NCBI GenBank assembly: GCA_934512155.1
Contig: CAKSWS010000007.1
Span: forward strand, 1 to 61,391
Source: an uncultured Eubacterium sp.
Lineage (GTDB): Bacteria > Bacillota > Clostridia > Oscillospirales > Acutalibacteraceae
Direction: 5' to 3'
DNA length: 61,391 nucleotides
Part shown: piece after piece, positions 8,856 through 16,091 of the stretch
Layout of the letters: each line of letters begins with the position of its first letter
How positions within the stretch are numbered: the stretch's first letter is position 1
Made by a program: the position numbers and the translations under genes
The notes under the pieces: generated by a model
The model's input: only the letters and a program-made list of their open reading frames with translations
Databases searched by the model: none
What the model was told of the DNA's origin: nothing

Positions 8856-10988
8856 TTAGAACAAATCGGTTTCTTCAATTCGTTTTGTAAAGAATTTAAT
8901 AGGCTTTTTAACAATGCGTTTAAGGAGAAGACCGAATATGAGTGCCACAACAACATATACCAATAATTTAAGCAGGCAAATCCAATAATAATTTCCATAT
9001 GTGCCGCAAACACATTCACGCATTGCTTCAATAACAAATGTAAACGGAAGATACGGGTTAATTGAAATAAAGAATTGCGGTGTAACATCAATAGGAAATG
9101 TACCGCCTGCACCGCCTATTTGAACAACAAGCATTATAATTGCAAGTGCTTTACCAATGTCGCCCAATGTGTAAGCGAACGAGTAAATTAAGAAAGTCAT
9201 TACAACAGAGCCCAATACTCCGGCAAAAATAAATTTAATTGGGTGATAACATTGAATTTGAAGGAAGAATAAGTCGCCAAGGCAAATTATAAGTCCTTGA
9301 ATCATTGCTATTAACACAAATGTTAAGCCTCTGCCAAAATATTCGTGATTAGGTTTAAGATTGTGGAATTCTTTCTTTTTCTTAACGTCAACTTTAACAA
9401 TTGCTACAAGAATTGTACCGCCCACCCAAAGGGCAAGAGTGCTGTAAAACGGAGCCATTGCAGAACCGTAGGTTTCGATCCCGTAAACTTTATCTGTGTT
9501 TACAATAACAGGGCATGCTAAAAACTCGCCTAAATCTCCGCCGTTTTGCGTTGTTATGTTTACAACTGCATTAACAATATCACTGTCGCTTAATTTGTCA
9601 ATTTTATCAGATAAATCGTCAAGCTGACCTAAAAATGTTGAAATAAGCGTGTTAACGGAATCCATCATAGAATCGCCTGCTTCAACAGATTGATTAAGAG
9701 CTGAAACAACCTTGTTGATTTCCGGTGAATCTTTGTCAAGTCCTGTAATAACATTGCTTAAGTCTGCCATTGTACTAAGCAAAGAAGTAATTGTTTCTTT
9801 GAGTTTCGGCTGAATGTTTTGTTTAAAATCATTGCCGGAAGTGCTCATTGTGTTTGAAATTGTAAGAATTTTATTTGCAACTTCATCAACTTTGCCTGAG
9901 AAATTGCCGTTAAGAATAGCATTAATGTCTGCAATTACAGTGTCAAGCTGTTTGCTTGCGTCATTAAGATTGTTAACAAGTGTTGTAATTAAATCAATGG
10001 GTTGGGTAAGAGAATTATTAATTTCTGTTAAAATGTTTGCCAAATCCTCAATTTTAACTTTTGTGTCTGCACAGTATTCAAGAGCTTGATTTAAAACAAC
10101 TTTTGAAGATTCAGTAACTTCGCCGTTTGTTCTTTTAATTATTTCAGCAGCTTCTTTTAATGATGCTGCCGTGTCTGTAAATCCTTTGTCTATTGTGCTT
10201 GAAATGCTGTCAACAGAGGCTTGTGTAACTTTTATAACATCAGATGTGTCATTAATAACATCATTTGTATTGTTAAGTAACGATTTTAAGTCTTTGCTGT
10301 TTATTGAAGTATCCAGATTTGATATTAAATCCATAACCTTGTCAAAGCTGGTTAAAGTGCTTTGCAAAGCAGTAACGCTGCTTTTTGCTTGGTCAAGTTC
10401 ATTTTGTAATGTGCTAAACATTCCGTTGTTTAAATTATCGCTTTCTTCAATAATTGTGCCAAACATTTGGTTAATTAAGTCAACAACGGTGGTTACGAAT
10501 GATTCGTTAACCTCTGTTTGAACGGTTTGCACAACCTTGTCGGTAATTTTAGTTGCAATGGCATTTTTCTTTTCATTGGCATAGTATGTTATTTCCGGCC
10601 TTTTGAAATCGGATGTTAAAATACTTGTAAATGATTTACTGAATCCTTCGGGAATTTCAATGCCGGCATAATATTTTCCGGCTTTAACTCCTTCAACTCC
10701 TTCATCTTGTGAAACGAATTGCCAGTCTATAGAATCGTTTGATTTTAAGTTTGTTATGATTTGAGAGCCTATATTAAGAGGAATTCCTTTAATTTCGGCA
10801 CCCTCGTCATTATTAATTACGGCAACTTTCATTCTGCCTGTATTTCCGTACGGGTCCCAGTTGTTGTAAATATTAAACCATGCATAAAGCGATGGTAAAA
10901 GTGATAAACCAACAACAAGAATAATTGCCATTGAGTTTGTAAAAATTTTCTTAAAATCACGCTTCGTTATTCTTAAAATATTTTTCAT
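8856..10988 (-). CDS. YhgE/Pip-domain membrane protein
   Basis: A 710-residue protein with one N-terminal membrane helix (about residues 18-38). A long extracellular part of about 480 residues follows, with many helical repeats rich in T, S, N and D. Near the C-terminus are five or six membrane helices of the ABC-2 permease type. The start region LSLLPSLYAWFNIYNNWDPYGNT and the end QIGGAGGTFPIDVTP are hallmarks of the YhgE/Pip family, which includes the phage receptor Pip and is related to EsaA/YueB of type VII secretion. No other type VII gene is present here. It overlaps the upstream small gene by four bases (ATGA), so the two are probably translationally coupled. Confidence 0.9.
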   Translation of the reverse strand: MKNILRITKRDFKKIFTNSMAIILVVGLSLLPSLYAWFNIYNNWDPYGNTGRMKVAVINNDEGAEIKGIPLNIGSQIITNLKSNDSIDWQFVSQDEGVEGVKAGKYYAGIEIPEGFSKSFTSILTSDFKRPEITYYANEKKNAIATKITDKVVQTVQTEVNESFVTTVVDLINQMFGTIIEESDNLNNGMFSTLQNELDQAKSSVTALQSTLTSFDKVMDLISNLDTSINSKDLKSLLNNTNDVINDTSDVIKVTQASVDSISSTIDKGFTDTAASLKEAAEIIKRTNGEVTESSKVVLNQALEYCADTKVKIEDLANILTEINNSLTQPIDLITTLVNNLNDASKQLDTVIADINAILNGNFSGKVDEVANKILTISNTMSTSGNDFKQNIQPKLKETITSLLSTMADLSNVITGLDKDSPEINKVVSALNQSVEAGDSMMDSVNTLISTFLGQLDDLSDKIDKLSDSDIVNAVVNITTQNGGDLGEFLACPVIVNTDKVYGIETYGSAMAPFYSTLALWVGGTILVAIVKVDVKKKKEFHNLKPNHEYFGRGLTFVLIAMIQGLIICLGDLFFLQIQCYHPIKFIFAGVLGSVVMTFLIYSFAYTLGDIGKALAIIMLVVQIGGAGGTFPIDVTPQFFISINPYLPFTFVIEAMRECVCGTYGNYYWICLLKLLVYVVVALIFGLLLKRIVKKPIKFFTKRIEETDLF

Positions 10989-11422
10989 TCTTCATCATCA
11001 TCCTGTTCTTCATCGTTTTCTTCATCTTCTTCGTCTTCATCATCGTCTTCGCCGAAAACGCTGTATTTTCCAAATTCAATTTGCTCATCATTTTGCAGGT
11101 AGGGAATAACTTTTGTTTTTACAAGTTGTTTGCAATAATCCGTTGTTAAAAATATTGCAATGTCAAATAAAATAACAAAAATCCAAAGTATCAGCCAACT
11201 GCCCTTGTTGCTGTCAGGTTGGTTACTTAAAAGAATAACTATTATTGTGAAAATAAAAAACAGAATCGCCGTAACAATTTTTACTGTATTTAAAATTTTG
11301 TTGCCTTTAATGTAGGATTGGATTATTTTTTCACGCAGTAATATATACTTTTGAACAATAAGGTCTTTTTTGTTTTCGGAGTTTCGTTTTCTTGCAGATA
11401 GTTTTGTTTCGTTATCATCCAT
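10985..11422 (-). CDS. Small membrane protein with acidic C-terminal tail
   Basis: A 145-residue protein with a basic N-terminus (residues 1-45), two membrane helices (about 46-66 and 74-94) and a cytoplasmic-like end whose last 22 residues are nearly all Asp or Glu. No family is recognised. A strong AAGGAGG ribosome site precedes the ATG. Its stop overlaps the start of the YhgE/Pip gene by four bases, and a good promoter lies upstream, so it is the first gene of a two-gene operon. It may be an accessory or assembly factor for the large membrane protein, which is inference from context alone. Confidence 0.8.
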   Translation of the reverse strand: MDDNETKLSARKRNSENKKDLIVQKYILLREKIIQSYIKGNKILNTVKIVTAILFFIFTIIVILLSNQPDSNKGSWLILWIFVILFDIAIFLTTDYCKQLVKTKVIPYLQNDEQIEFGKYSVFGEDDDEDEEDEENDEEQDDDEE

Positions 11423-11495
11423 AAAAATTCCTCCTTGTTATAAAAAAGTTTTACATTCGGTATATTTTGTATTACAAATATCTGAATAATGTAAC

Positions 11496-11524
11496 AGTAT
11501 AGCATAATTATTTTAATAGTTCAA
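11496..11524 (-). promoter_or_regulatory. Promoter of the YhgE/Pip operon
   Basis: On the minus strand TTGAAC (11519-11524), 17 bases, TATACT (11496-11501), about 75 bases before the first start codon. Between this site and 11671 nothing else was recognised. Confidence 0.6.
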
Positions 11525-11671
11525 TTAAAAAAACGCTATTTTAATAATTTGGTAATAGTTCATTAAAAAATAATTTTGCACAGATATTTATGCTGATTTT
11601 TGTAAGTGTTGCACAATGAAAATAACGTAATTTTTTATTTGTAAAATTATCTTTTATTAAATTAAACAAAA

Positions 11672-11797
11672 TCAACGGTATGCGTTTTTCATAACCGTTT
11701 TTGTAAGAAAATCGTTATATTCTTTTTGCGAAAGGTTTTCTCGCTGTTCGTGAAACGGAAAACTTATTCTATAAAGTTCGTTTGTAATTTTGTACAT
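11672..11797 (-). CDS. Possible small or decayed reading frame
   Basis: A minus-strand frame of 41 residues from an ATG at 11795-11797, beginning MYKITNELYRISFPFHEQRE. The same frame is open back to the stop codon of the SdpI-family pseudogene, giving about 56 residues without another ATG. The composition (KITNELYR, FPFHEQRENLSQKEYNDFL) looks like real protein rather than random AT-rich sequence. There is no convincing ribosome site at the ATG. It may be a small gene whose start codon was lost, or the remnant of a larger one. No family is recognised. Confidence 0.3.
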   Translation of the reverse strand: MYKITNELYRISFPFHEQRENLSQKEYNDFLTKTVMKNAYR

Positions 11798-11842
11798 AGG
11801 ATGATTTGTACTTGTTATTCGTTTTAATTCTATAATAAGTTG

Positions 11843-12226
11843 TTATTTCCTTTGTCCGTCGTCTGTAAAAGTGTTTTTAAGCGCTTTTTCTGTAGGTATT
11901 ACAGAAAACATTACTGTTATTGTTTCTAATATTATTAATGTTGAACCTATAATACCGATGGCTTTTTCGCCCGAGTTAATAATTAATAAATCTGTCAGCA
12001 GAGATATTGCTGCCATTATCAATCCTAATTTTTGCCACAAATTTCCGCAGTGCTTGTTTGCAAACTTTCATGTTTCTTCGTTTTTTGTTGAACGTGCCGT
12101 TCTGTATCCTATAAAATTATTTATTTTTAATGAAGTTTTACACATTAATTTACCGCTTAATATCATTATAATCGGTATTAAAATGTTGCAAAAAAACATA
12201 AATAACCAATATTTCATTTTAAACAT
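11843..12226 (-). pseudogene. SdpI-family membrane protein, one nonsense codon
   Basis: Reading through one TGA gives a 127-codon frame with four membrane helices and the SdpI-family signature NNFIGYRTARSTKNEET-[stop]-KFANK. In the family the stop position is normally Trp (ETWKFANK), so TGG became TGA at 12068-12070. Everything else looks intact: promoter at 12319-12347, AAAGG ribosome site five bases before the ATG at 12224-12226, and a normal end. SdpI proteins are membrane immunity/signal proteins of the SdpC toxin system. Other genes here use TGA as stop, so recoding is unlikely. Reinitiation could give a 65-residue C-terminal half, but that is not supported. Confidence 0.75.
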
Positions 12227-12318
12227 CAACCTTTCGGACAGCAAGAATTTGTCAAAAATCACTTTATATTCGGTGTTGCAAAATATGTGTAATCGGTAAT
12301 TTTTGTTTGTTTACAGTT

Positions 12319-12347
12319 ATTATACTTTCTTTTGTCGCTTCTTTCAA
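12319..12347 (-). promoter_or_regulatory. Promoter of the SdpI-family pseudogene
   Basis: On the minus strand TTGAAA (12342-12347), 17 bases, perfect TATAAT (12319-12324). It is one of the best promoter matches in the window although the gene behind it carries a nonsense codon. Confidence 0.65.
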
Positions 12348-12387
12348 TATGTATAAATATGAAAAAATAAATCGTTTTAAGACAAAA

Positions 12388-12639
12388 ACCTATGCAGAGC
12401 AACAGCACAAGTGTTATCTACGGTATAAATTTTTCAAATTTAGTAAAGTATTGAACCAATGTATGGACGCATATCCAGCCGGTCATAGGCATAATTGCTT
12501 GAAATGCACTGAAAACTCCTGCCACACCGCACATTTTGCCTTTGCTCATTTTCGGTTCGTTAAGTCCGTTTGCCATTGAAACGGAAAATGCGTCCATCGC
12601 AAGTCCGACTCCCAGCAGTACGCTGTTAAAGAAAAACAT
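12388..12639 (-). pseudogene. mntP: Truncated manganese efflux pump mntP
   Basis: The minus-strand frame encodes the first third of MntP: two hydrophobic segments with SVLLGVGLAMDAFSVSMANG, then GVFSAFQAIMPMTGW, then FEKFIP. A TAG stop (12418-12420) stands where the family usually has Trp (FIPW). About ten codons of recognisable sequence follow (ITLVLLLCIG) before similarity ends. Intact MntP is about 185 residues with six helices, so more than half is missing. The likely original start is the ATG at 12637-12639; a GGAGG lies 16 bases upstream of it. A complete Mn2+ riboswitch and terminator lie directly upstream. The gene cannot make a working pump. Confidence 0.75.
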
Positions 12640-12667
12640 AAAATCCCAGTTTATTCCTCCAAATAAT

Positions 12668-12709
12668 AAAAAAGACTCGTGTACAGCCGTAAAAGCCGTA
12701 CCCGAGTCG
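12668..12709 (-). terminator. Riboswitch expression-platform terminator
   Basis: On the minus strand GACTCG-G-GTACGGC pairs with GGCTGTAC-A-CGAGTC and is followed by six T. It lies between the Mn2+ aptamer and the mntP remnant and is the expected off-switch of the riboswitch. Confidence 0.8.
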
Positions 12710-12747
12710 AAAAATAAAAAATAAGCAAGGCTACAAGTACAGCACAC

Positions 12748-12830
12748 GGTTATACATGAGTCTCGCAATTTGAAACAAGCCAGGTCAAAAACCAGTATGT
12801 TGACTTGCTACTCCCGCATAGGAAAAGTAT
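12748..12830 (-). ncRNA. yybP-ykoY (Mn2+) riboswitch aptamer
   Basis: On the minus strand the conserved blocks of the yybP-ykoY motif appear in order. They are GGGAGTAGC (12807-12815 reversed), then GTCAACATAC, then a paired segment CTGG...CCTGG, then GCGAGAC. Short flanking segments TATG and CATG can form the closing helix. It is followed by an intrinsic terminator and then mntP, the classic target of this riboswitch. In the family, Mn2+ binding favours anti-termination and turns on manganese export. Here the leader is complete but the gene behind it is truncated. Confidence 0.75.
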
Positions 12831-12837
12831 TTCGCTC

Positions 12838-12866
12838 ATCATACTACGCTCAAATGCGTTTGTTAA
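12838..12866 (-). promoter_or_regulatory. Promoter of the Mn2+ riboswitch transcript
   Basis: On the minus strand TTAACA (12861-12866), 17 bases, TATGAT (12838-12843). Transcription would begin at about 12831, right at the 5' edge of the aptamer. Confidence 0.55.
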
Positions 12867-12915
12867 TAGATGGTTTTAAAGAAGTGATTTTAGAGAAAAA
12901 GAAGGGATTTTTTCA

Positions 12916-12984
12916 CTGTGCTTAAAATTTAGAACCACGTTTCAAATCCCTCGTTAATTATTTTTGGCGCAGATGGAGGGATTT
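12916..12984 (+). repeat. Direct repeat copy 1 (tRNA-Ser 3'-end duplicate)
   Basis: These 69 bases are identical to 13034-13102. The shared unit contains the last 17 bases of the tRNA-Ser gene, its encoded CCA and about 49 bases of downstream flank. The similarity extends leftward to 12908 with one mismatch. Copy 1 is separated from the intact tRNA, so it is a displaced tRNA tail. Confidence 0.9.
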
Positions 12985-12998
12985 TCTACTTGTTATCG

Positions 12999-13019
12999 AA
13001 AGATACACTGTATCTTTCT
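12999..13019. repeat. 21-base palindrome between the direct repeats
   Basis: GAAAGATACA-C-TGTATCTTTC is a perfect inverted repeat with 10-bp arms and one central base. It lies in the 49-base spacer between the two direct repeat copies. There is no T run directly after it on the minus strand, so it is not a standard terminator. Confidence 0.8.
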
Positions 13020-13033
13020 CCTAAATTTTTTCG

Positions 13034-13102
13034 CTGTGCTTAAAATTTAGAACCACGTTTCAAATCCCTCGTTAATTATTTTTGGCGCAGATGGAGGGAT
13101 TT
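13034..13102 (+). repeat. Direct repeat copy 2 (overlaps tRNA-Ser 3' end)
   Basis: This copy is identical to 12916-12984 and overlaps the 3' end of the functional tRNA-Ser. In it the T-arm sequence GAGGGATTTGAA (13094-13105) and its reverse complement TTCAAATCCCTC (13059-13070) form a 12-bp inverted repeat. The tRNA 3' trailer could therefore pair with the T arm. Confidence 0.9.
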
Positions 13103-13173
13103 GAACCCCCGCGCCGGTTGCCCGACCTATCGGATTTCGAATCCGAACCCTTCAGCCTCTTGGGTACATCTGC
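13083..13173 (-). tRNA. tRNA-Ser (anticodon CGA)
   Basis: On the minus strand the acceptor stem GCAGATG pairs with CATCTGC, followed by discriminator G and an encoded CCA. The anticodon stem TCGGA/TCCGA encloses the loop TTCGAAA, so the anticodon is CGA, reading UCG codons. A long variable arm (TAGGTCGGGCAACCGGCGC) marks a class II tRNA, as expected for serine. The T arm GGGGGTTCAAATCCCTC is normal. Its 3' end is duplicated 118 bases downstream. Confidence 0.95.
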
Positions 13174-13183
13174 ATTTTTCAAG

Positions 13184-13213
13184 ATTGTATCACTTAGGTA
13201 TATGATTTGTCAA
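13184..13213 (-). promoter_or_regulatory. Promoter of tRNA-Ser
   Basis: On the minus strand TTGACA (13208-13213), 18 bases, TACAAT (13184-13189), ending 10 bases before the tRNA 5' end. Confidence 0.6.
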
Positions 13214-13231
13214 CTTGTTGACGGCTATTTA

Positions 13232-13260
13232 TTGTAATTATTTTATGTTTATGGTAAAAT
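13232..13260 (+). promoter_or_regulatory. Probable promoter of hisH-hisF
   Basis: TTGTAA (13232-13237), 17 bases, TAAAAT (13255-13260), 30 bases before the hisH start. Confidence 0.45.
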
Positions 13261-13289
13261 AATTTATATTTTAAATTGCGGAGAATATT

Positions 13290-13901
13290 ATGGTTTCAAT
13301 TATTGATTATGGCGCAGGTAATTTGATGAGCGTTAAAAAAGCTCTTGATTTTATAGGCGTTGAAAATGAAATAACGGCAGATAAAAACAAAATTAAAAAT
13401 GCAAGTCATGTTATTTTGCCCGGCGTAGGCTCTTTTGGCGACGCTATGGATTCAATGAAAGAAAGAAATCTTGTTGACACGGTTAAACAGGCGGCGCTTT
13501 CCGGAAAGCCGTTTTTGGGAATTTGTCTTGGCTTGCAGCTTCTTTTTTCAGCCAGTGATGAAAGTACAGGCGTTAACGGATTAGGTGTTTTTGACGGTAA
13601 CATTTCGTTAATTCCAAAAGAAATCGGGCTTAAAGTTCCTCACATCGGTTGGAATTCAGTTGAAATTAAAAATAATTCGTCTTTGTTTAAAGATATTCCC
13701 GATAACAGTTATTTTTATTTTGTTCATTCTTATTATCTTAATTCTGCTGAAGAAAATGAAGTTGCGGGTGTAACTCATTACGGCGTTGATATTGAATGTG
13801 CCGTTCAGCGTGGAAATTTGTGCGCAACCCAGTTTCACCCTGAAAAAAGCGGCGAAGCAGGTTTAAAGTTACTTAAAAATTTTGTGGAAATGGGGGAATG
13901 A
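13290..13901 (+). CDS. hisH: Imidazole glycerol phosphate synthase, glutaminase subunit HisH
   Basis: A 203-residue class I glutamine amidotransferase. The nucleophile Cys79 sits in FLGICLGLQLLF, and the catalytic His-Glu pair is in QFHPEKSG near residues 182-185. It hydrolyses glutamine and passes ammonia to HisF to make imidazole glycerol phosphate and AICAR in histidine synthesis. A GCGGAGAATATT ribosome site precedes the ATG. hisF starts three bases after its stop. The other his genes are not adjacent, so the pair is detached from a full operon or the operon is scattered. Confidence 0.95.
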   Translation: MVSIIDYGAGNLMSVKKALDFIGVENEITADKNKIKNASHVILPGVGSFGDAMDSMKERNLVDTVKQAALSGKPFLGICLGLQLLFSASDESTGVNGLGVFDGNISLIPKEIGLKVPHIGWNSVEIKNNSSLFKDIPDNSYFYFVHSYYLNSAEENEVAGVTHYGVDIECAVQRGNLCATQFHPEKSGEAGLKLLKNFVEMGE

Positions 13902-13904
13902 TTT

Positions 13905-14663
13905 ATGTATGCTAAAAGAATTATTCCTTGCCTTGATGTTAAAAACGGCAGAGTTGTTAAAGGTGTTTCATTTGTTGATTTGGTTGATGCAGGCGACCCT
14001 GTGCAATGTGCGGCGGCATATGACAAGCAGGGAGCGGACGAACTTGTTTTGCTTGACATAACGGCTACCCATGAGGGCAGAAGCACCATGATTGATATAG
14101 TTGAAAAGGTAGCAAAAACCGTGTTTATTCCTTTTACCGTAGGCGGGGGAATTAAAAAGGTAGATGATTTTAAAGAACTCCTTCGTGCCGGTGCGGATAA
14201 AATTTCCGTTAACTCTGCTGCGGTAAGAAATCCTGATTTGATAAGCGATGCGGCTTATAAATTCGGCAGTCAATGTGTTGTTTGTGCAGTGGATGCAAAG
14301 AAAAACAGCGAAAACAGCTGGGAGGTTTATTTGAACGGAGGCAGAATTCCTACTGGAATTGATGCCGTAAAGTGGGCTGTTGAGGCTGAAAAACGCGGTG
14401 CCGGCGAAATTTTGCTTACATCTATGGATTGCGACGGTCAAAAAAACGGTTATGATATTGAACTTACAAAAGCCGTTAGTAAAAGTGTGGGTATTCCTGT
14501 AATAGCTTCAGGCGGCGCAGGCAGAGCAGAGCATTTTTATGATGCGTTTACGGCAGGCAAGGCAGACGCTGTTTTGGCTGCAAGTTTATTTCACTTTAAC
14601 GAATTGCCAATTCCTGAATTGAAAAAATATTTAAACGGTAAAAATATACCCGTAAGATTATAA
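13905..14663 (+). CDS. hisF: Imidazole glycerol phosphate synthase, cyclase subunit HisF
   Basis: A 252-residue (beta/alpha)8-barrel protein. The catalytic aspartates are visible: Asp11 in [15 protein letters not shown] and the second in CAVDAKK near residue 131. Phosphate-binding loops are in VGGGI and ASGGAG. It takes ammonia from HisH and converts PRFAR to imidazole glycerol phosphate and AICAR, linking histidine and purine metabolism. It overlaps no gene and follows hisH closely. The sequence is the canonical biosynthetic form rather than the sugar-amidating homologues of surface polysaccharide clusters. Confidence 0.95.
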   Translation: MYAKRIIPCLDVKNGRVVKGVSFVDLVDAGDPVQCAAAYDKQGADELVLLDITATHEGRSTMIDIVEKVAKTVFIPFTVGGGIKKVDDFKELLRAGADKISVNSAAVRNPDLISDAAYKFGSQCVVCAVDAKKNSENSWEVYLNGGRIPTGIDAVKWAVEAEKRGAGEILLTSMDCDGQKNGYDIELTKAVSKSVGIPVIASGGAGRAEHFYDAFTAGKADAVLAASLFHFNELPIPELKKYLNGKNIPVRL

Positions 14664-14681
14664 AATTTGAAAGGTACAAGT

Positions 14682-15250
14682 ATGAAGTATGCGTAAACAG
14701 TGATTTAAAAAATTAAAATTTCTTACTTTTCCCGTTGTAAAAGAATTTGCTCCTGTTGCCGAAAAAGTGCTTGGTGTTTTAATTGACACAGAGCATTCAA
14801 ACAGCAGTGTTGATGTTTTAAAATTTAAAATCACATCTGAAAACAAAAAAATCAAATGTTTGCTTTATTCGCCAAAAAACAGCAACGGTAATTTGCCGTT
14901 GCTTGTTTATTATCACGGCGGCGGATTTATTTATAAAGCGGCACCTTATCATTATAAACTTGTTAAGGATTATTGTGTTTTGGCAAAATGCAGGGTGCTT
15001 GTTGCCGATTACAGAAATACGCCCGGTAACAAATTTCCTGAAATATTTAATGATTGCTATAACACATTAAAATGGGCGGTTAAAAATTCTTCCGCAATAA
15101 GAGTAATACCGGAAAAATTGCTGTTGCCGGAGACAGTGCAGGCGGTTGCCTGGCGGCAGCCACGGTTTTGAAATGGCACTTAACAGTAAAATTACGGAAA
15201 AAGCCGTTTTGGACAGAGTGAAATTTTTAAAGAAAATATTTAACTGTTAA
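14682..15250 (+). pseudogene. Broken alpha/beta hydrolase (esterase, HSL type)
   Basis: Pieces of an acetyl-esterase-like hydrolase are spread over several frames. The oxyanion-hole motif HGGGF (about 14918-14932) and VADYRNTPGNKFP are in one frame. The nucleophile motif GDSAGG continues in another frame after a slip in the A run near 15111-15117. A third frame after about 15170 gives the probable C-terminal end (VKFLKKIF). The N-terminus is also interrupted by stops near 14694-14703. Intact members have about 300 residues, and the region between the nucleophile and the C-terminus is mostly deleted. It lies between hisF and rlmB without a clear function. Confidence 0.8.
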
Positions 15251-15266
15251 ATGATTATTTACACTG

Positions 15267-15295
15267 TTGATAATGCTTCTATATAATGTTATAAT
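15267..15295 (+). promoter_or_regulatory. Promoter of rlmB operon
   Basis: TTGATA (15267-15272), 17 bases, perfect TATAAT (15290-15295), 31 bases before the rlmB start. It probably drives rlmB, the ATPase-like gene, corA and tex. Confidence 0.6.
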
Positions 15296-15326
15296 TATTA
15301 CAAAATAGTGATTGAGGATACTAAAT

Positions 15327-16085
15327 ATGCCAAAGGATGAAAAAATAAACGATAATCTTGTAATAGGCAGAAATGCTGTTGCCGAACTTCTTAAAAGCGG
15401 CAGAGAGGTTGAAAATATAATCATTGCAAAGGGCGAACCTGAAGGTTCCGTTCTTAAAATTATTGCAATGGCAAGAGAAAAGGGCATTGTTGTAAAAAAT
15501 GCAGATCGAAAAAAACTTGATTTTATGTGCGGCGGTGCGAATCATCAGGGCGTTGTTGCAAATGTTCCTGCTCATGAATACAGCAGTGTGGAAGAAATTT
15601 TAGAATTTGCAAAAAGTAAAAATGAACCGCCGTTTATTATTATTTGCGATGAAATAGAAGACAGTCATAATTTAGGCGCAATTATAAGAACTGCCGAGGC
15701 TTGCGGCGTTCACGGAATCATAATTCCCAAAAGGCGTAATGTGGGTCTTAATTTTATTGTTGCAAAAACTTCGTGCGGTGCTTTGGAATATGTAAAGGTT
15801 GCCCGTGTTTCAAATTTAAACAGTACCATTGAAAAACTAAAAAAAGAAAACATTTGGGTTTATTGCGCCGATATGGATGGTCAGCCTTGGTGTAAAACAG
15901 ATTTTTCAGGCGGTGCGGCACTTGTTGTGGGCAGCGAGGGCAACGGCGTTTCCAGACTTGTTAAAGAGCATTGCGACGTTACGGTTAGCTTGCCTATGTA
16001 CGGCCGGGTAAACAGTCTTAATGCATCGGTTGCCGCCGGTGTTATAATGTATGAAATTGCAAGGCAAAGAAACATTAAAGAGTGA
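15327..16085 (+). CDS. rlmB: 23S rRNA 2'-O-methyltransferase RlmB (SpoU/TrmH family)
   Basis: A 252-residue SPOUT methyltransferase. The N-terminal substrate-binding domain begins NLVIGRNAVAELL. The C-terminal knot has the three SpoU motifs: DEIEDSHNLGAIIRTAEACG, LVVGSEGNGVS and LPMYGRVNSLNASVAAG. It methylates a ribose in 23S rRNA (G2251 in E. coli), using SAM. The ATG at 15327 is chosen because a GATTGAGGA ribosome site precedes it; a TTG five codons upstream would lie on that site. It is followed six bases later by the ATPase-like gene. Confidence 0.92.
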   Translation: MPKDEKINDNLVIGRNAVAELLKSGREVENIIIAKGEPEGSVLKIIAMAREKGIVVKNADRKKLDFMCGGANHQGVVANVPAHEYSSVEEILEFAKSKNEPPFIIICDEIEDSHNLGAIIRTAEACGVHGIIIPKRRNVGLNFIVAKTSCGALEYVKVARVSNLNSTIEKLKKENIWVYCADMDGQPWCKTDFSGGAALVVGSEGNGVSRLVKEHCDVTVSLPMYGRVNSLNASVAAGVIMYEIARQRNIKE

Positions 16086-16091
16086 TGAAAA

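Noticed and set aside
12068..12070. TGA read as tryptophan in the SdpI-family gene
   Set aside because: Several intact genes here end in TGA (rlmB, yqfD, eda), and prfB encodes the UGA release factor, so a changed genetic code is not supported.
12418..12768. A 116-codon minus-strand frame across the Mn2+ riboswitch and terminator
   Set aside because: Only its last 70 codons or so resemble MntP; the upstream part is the riboswitch and its terminator, which are RNA elements and not coding sequence.
13905..14663. HisF-like amidation protein of a surface polysaccharide cluster
   Set aside because: The sequence is canonical biosynthetic HisF with normal catalytic residues and no glycan genes lie nearby.
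14767..15171. An intact 134-residue esterase starting at GTG
   Set aside because: The frame lacks the nucleophile motif, which continues in another frame, and begins in the middle of the fold without a ribosome site. It is a pseudogene.
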